Below, piece by piece: positions 63,581 through 64,000 of a DNA stretch of 64,000 bases. The notes beneath the pieces are model-generated. The model did not search any database. It saw nothing but the letters and a program-made list of their open reading frames with translations, and was not told the origin of the DNA. Numbering within the stretch: position 1 is the first letter of the stretch; each line of letters opens with the position of its first letter. Source of the stretch: Algoriphagus vanfongensis DSM 17529 (GTDB lineage Bacteria; Bacteroidota; Bacteroidia; Cytophagales; Cyclobacteriaceae); assembly GCF_000429465.1 (NCBI RefSeq), contig NZ_AUBX01000011.1, forward strand, positions 1 to 64,000. Direction: 5' to 3'. Both the position numbers and the translations under genes were made by a program.

Positions 63581-64000
63581 TCAGAAAAATCTCAACTCAA
63601 AATGGTGGAGGTCTTCTGCGTAGCGATACTCGATCTCAAAAGAATAGAGTTTGCAAATAGCTTTGACAATGGCCAAGCCCAAGCCAGTGCCTGATGCTGT
63701 ACTTTCGGATTTATGAAAGCGGTGAAAGATCAGCTCTTCAGCCAGAGGCTGACTGATACCTGAGTTGGAAATAATGAGCCGATCAGGATGAATTTTTATA
63801 AGAATCCTTCCTCGCGGCTGATTATGAGAAATAGCGTTTTTTAGCAAATTGCTGAGAACTGTAATTGCGAGGTTGGGGTCCATGGAAACCTTGACTTCAC
63901 CCAATTCTTCCAAGGAAATTTCTATTTGTTTGACAGCTGCTATTTCCTCGAATTCTTCCAAGATTTGATGGCAGGCTTGATTAATGGAGACTTCCTGATT
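63581..64000 (-). CDS. Sensor histidine kinase, C-terminal part (start beyond window)
   Basis: 139 residues seen; the frame is open to the window edge. The HATPase_c domain is clear: N-box SNLLKNAISHNQP, G1-like RLIISNSGI, and G2 GTGLGLAIVKAICKL. The region before it (QACHQILEEFEEIAAVKQIEI) is the end of the dimerisation/linker helices. Its response regulator and sensor domain are outside the window. It lies upstream of the PepSY-like and porin genes on the same strand and may regulate them. Confidence 0.9.
   Translation of the reverse strand, partial: NQEVSINQACHQILEEFEEIAAVKQIEISLEELGEVKVSMDPNLAITVLSNLLKNAISHNQPRGRILIKIHPDRLIISNSGISQPLAEELIFHRFHKSESTASGTGLGLAIVKAICKLYSFEIEYRYAEDLHHFELRFF

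Overview
The window looks like chromosomal DNA of a Bacteroidetes bacterium, most likely order Cytophagales (Cyclobacteriaceae/Algoriphagus-like). That placement is inferred from gene content and was not tested by a search. Supporting signs are a SusC/SusD pair with an ECF sigma factor and FecR anti-sigma, a secreted protein with a type IX secretion (T9SS) C-terminal signal, a PorG-like T9SS protein beside uppS-bamA-skp-skp, the mreBCD-pbp2-rodA cluster, a Rho with a long disordered insert, and repeated use of the Bacteroidetes promoter -7 element TAnnTTTG. No rRNA, tRNA, CRISPR array, phage or insertion sequence was recognised.

Layout. 1-6.5 kb (minus strand): three large exported proteins, namely a glycine-rich, PKD-repeat protein cut by the window edge, a beta-propeller lipoprotein with a beta-helix-like tail, and a 1031-residue asparagine-rich T9SS cargo. 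6.7-10.5 kb (minus): ferredoxin, tdk, recO, rho, with a divergent uncharacterised gene at 10.5-11.6 kb. 11.8-17.3 kb (minus): mreB-mreC-mreD-mrdA-rodA, the cell elongation machinery. 17.5-22.2 kb (plus): rimP-nusA-infB, preceded by a strong hairpin in the leader. 22.3-26.8 kb (plus): a small membrane protein, a membrane-anchored protein, two outer-membrane barrels and a PAP2/haloperoxidase-like lipoprotein. 26.8-28.5 kb: cstA. 28.7-31 kb: accD, then an isolated nqrF. 31.2-35.7 kb (plus): a ureohydrolase-like protein with altered metal ligands, a cytochrome b5-like protein, an amino-sugar kinase, murQ and an RsuA/RluB-type pseudouridine synthase. 35.7-43.4 kb (minus): envelope biogenesis (CBS protein, nadK, PorG-like, uppS, bamA, two Skp/OmpH) and a thioredoxin. 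43.5-45.7 kb: a 2OG-Fe(II) oxygenase and chrA. 45.9-49.6 kb (plus): a lipoprotein, serS, and a peroxiredoxin-thioredoxin-small protein operon. 49.7-52 kb: DUF305 membrane protein, GH16 lipoprotein, bestrophin. 52.4-61.3 kb (plus): ECF sigma, FecR, SusC, SusD and a metallopeptidase/discoidin lipoprotein, forming a nutrient-uptake locus. 61.4-61.75 kb: gene debris including a bestrophin 5' fragment. 61.9-64 kb (minus): a sensor histidine kinase cut by the edge, a PepSY-like protein and a phosphate-selective-type porin.

Most of the window is core chromosome concerned with making and growing the envelope. The accessory-looking parts are the two ends and the 52-62 kb region. The best candidates for something under-described are the SusCD-metallopeptidase locus, the peroxiredoxin-thioredoxin-small protein operon, the barrel/PAP2 cluster, the AccD that has lost most of its zinc-ribbon cysteines, and the ureohydrolase-like protein with two substituted metal ligands coupled to a cytochrome b5-like gene. 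Assignments rest on motif reading only; no database search was run.
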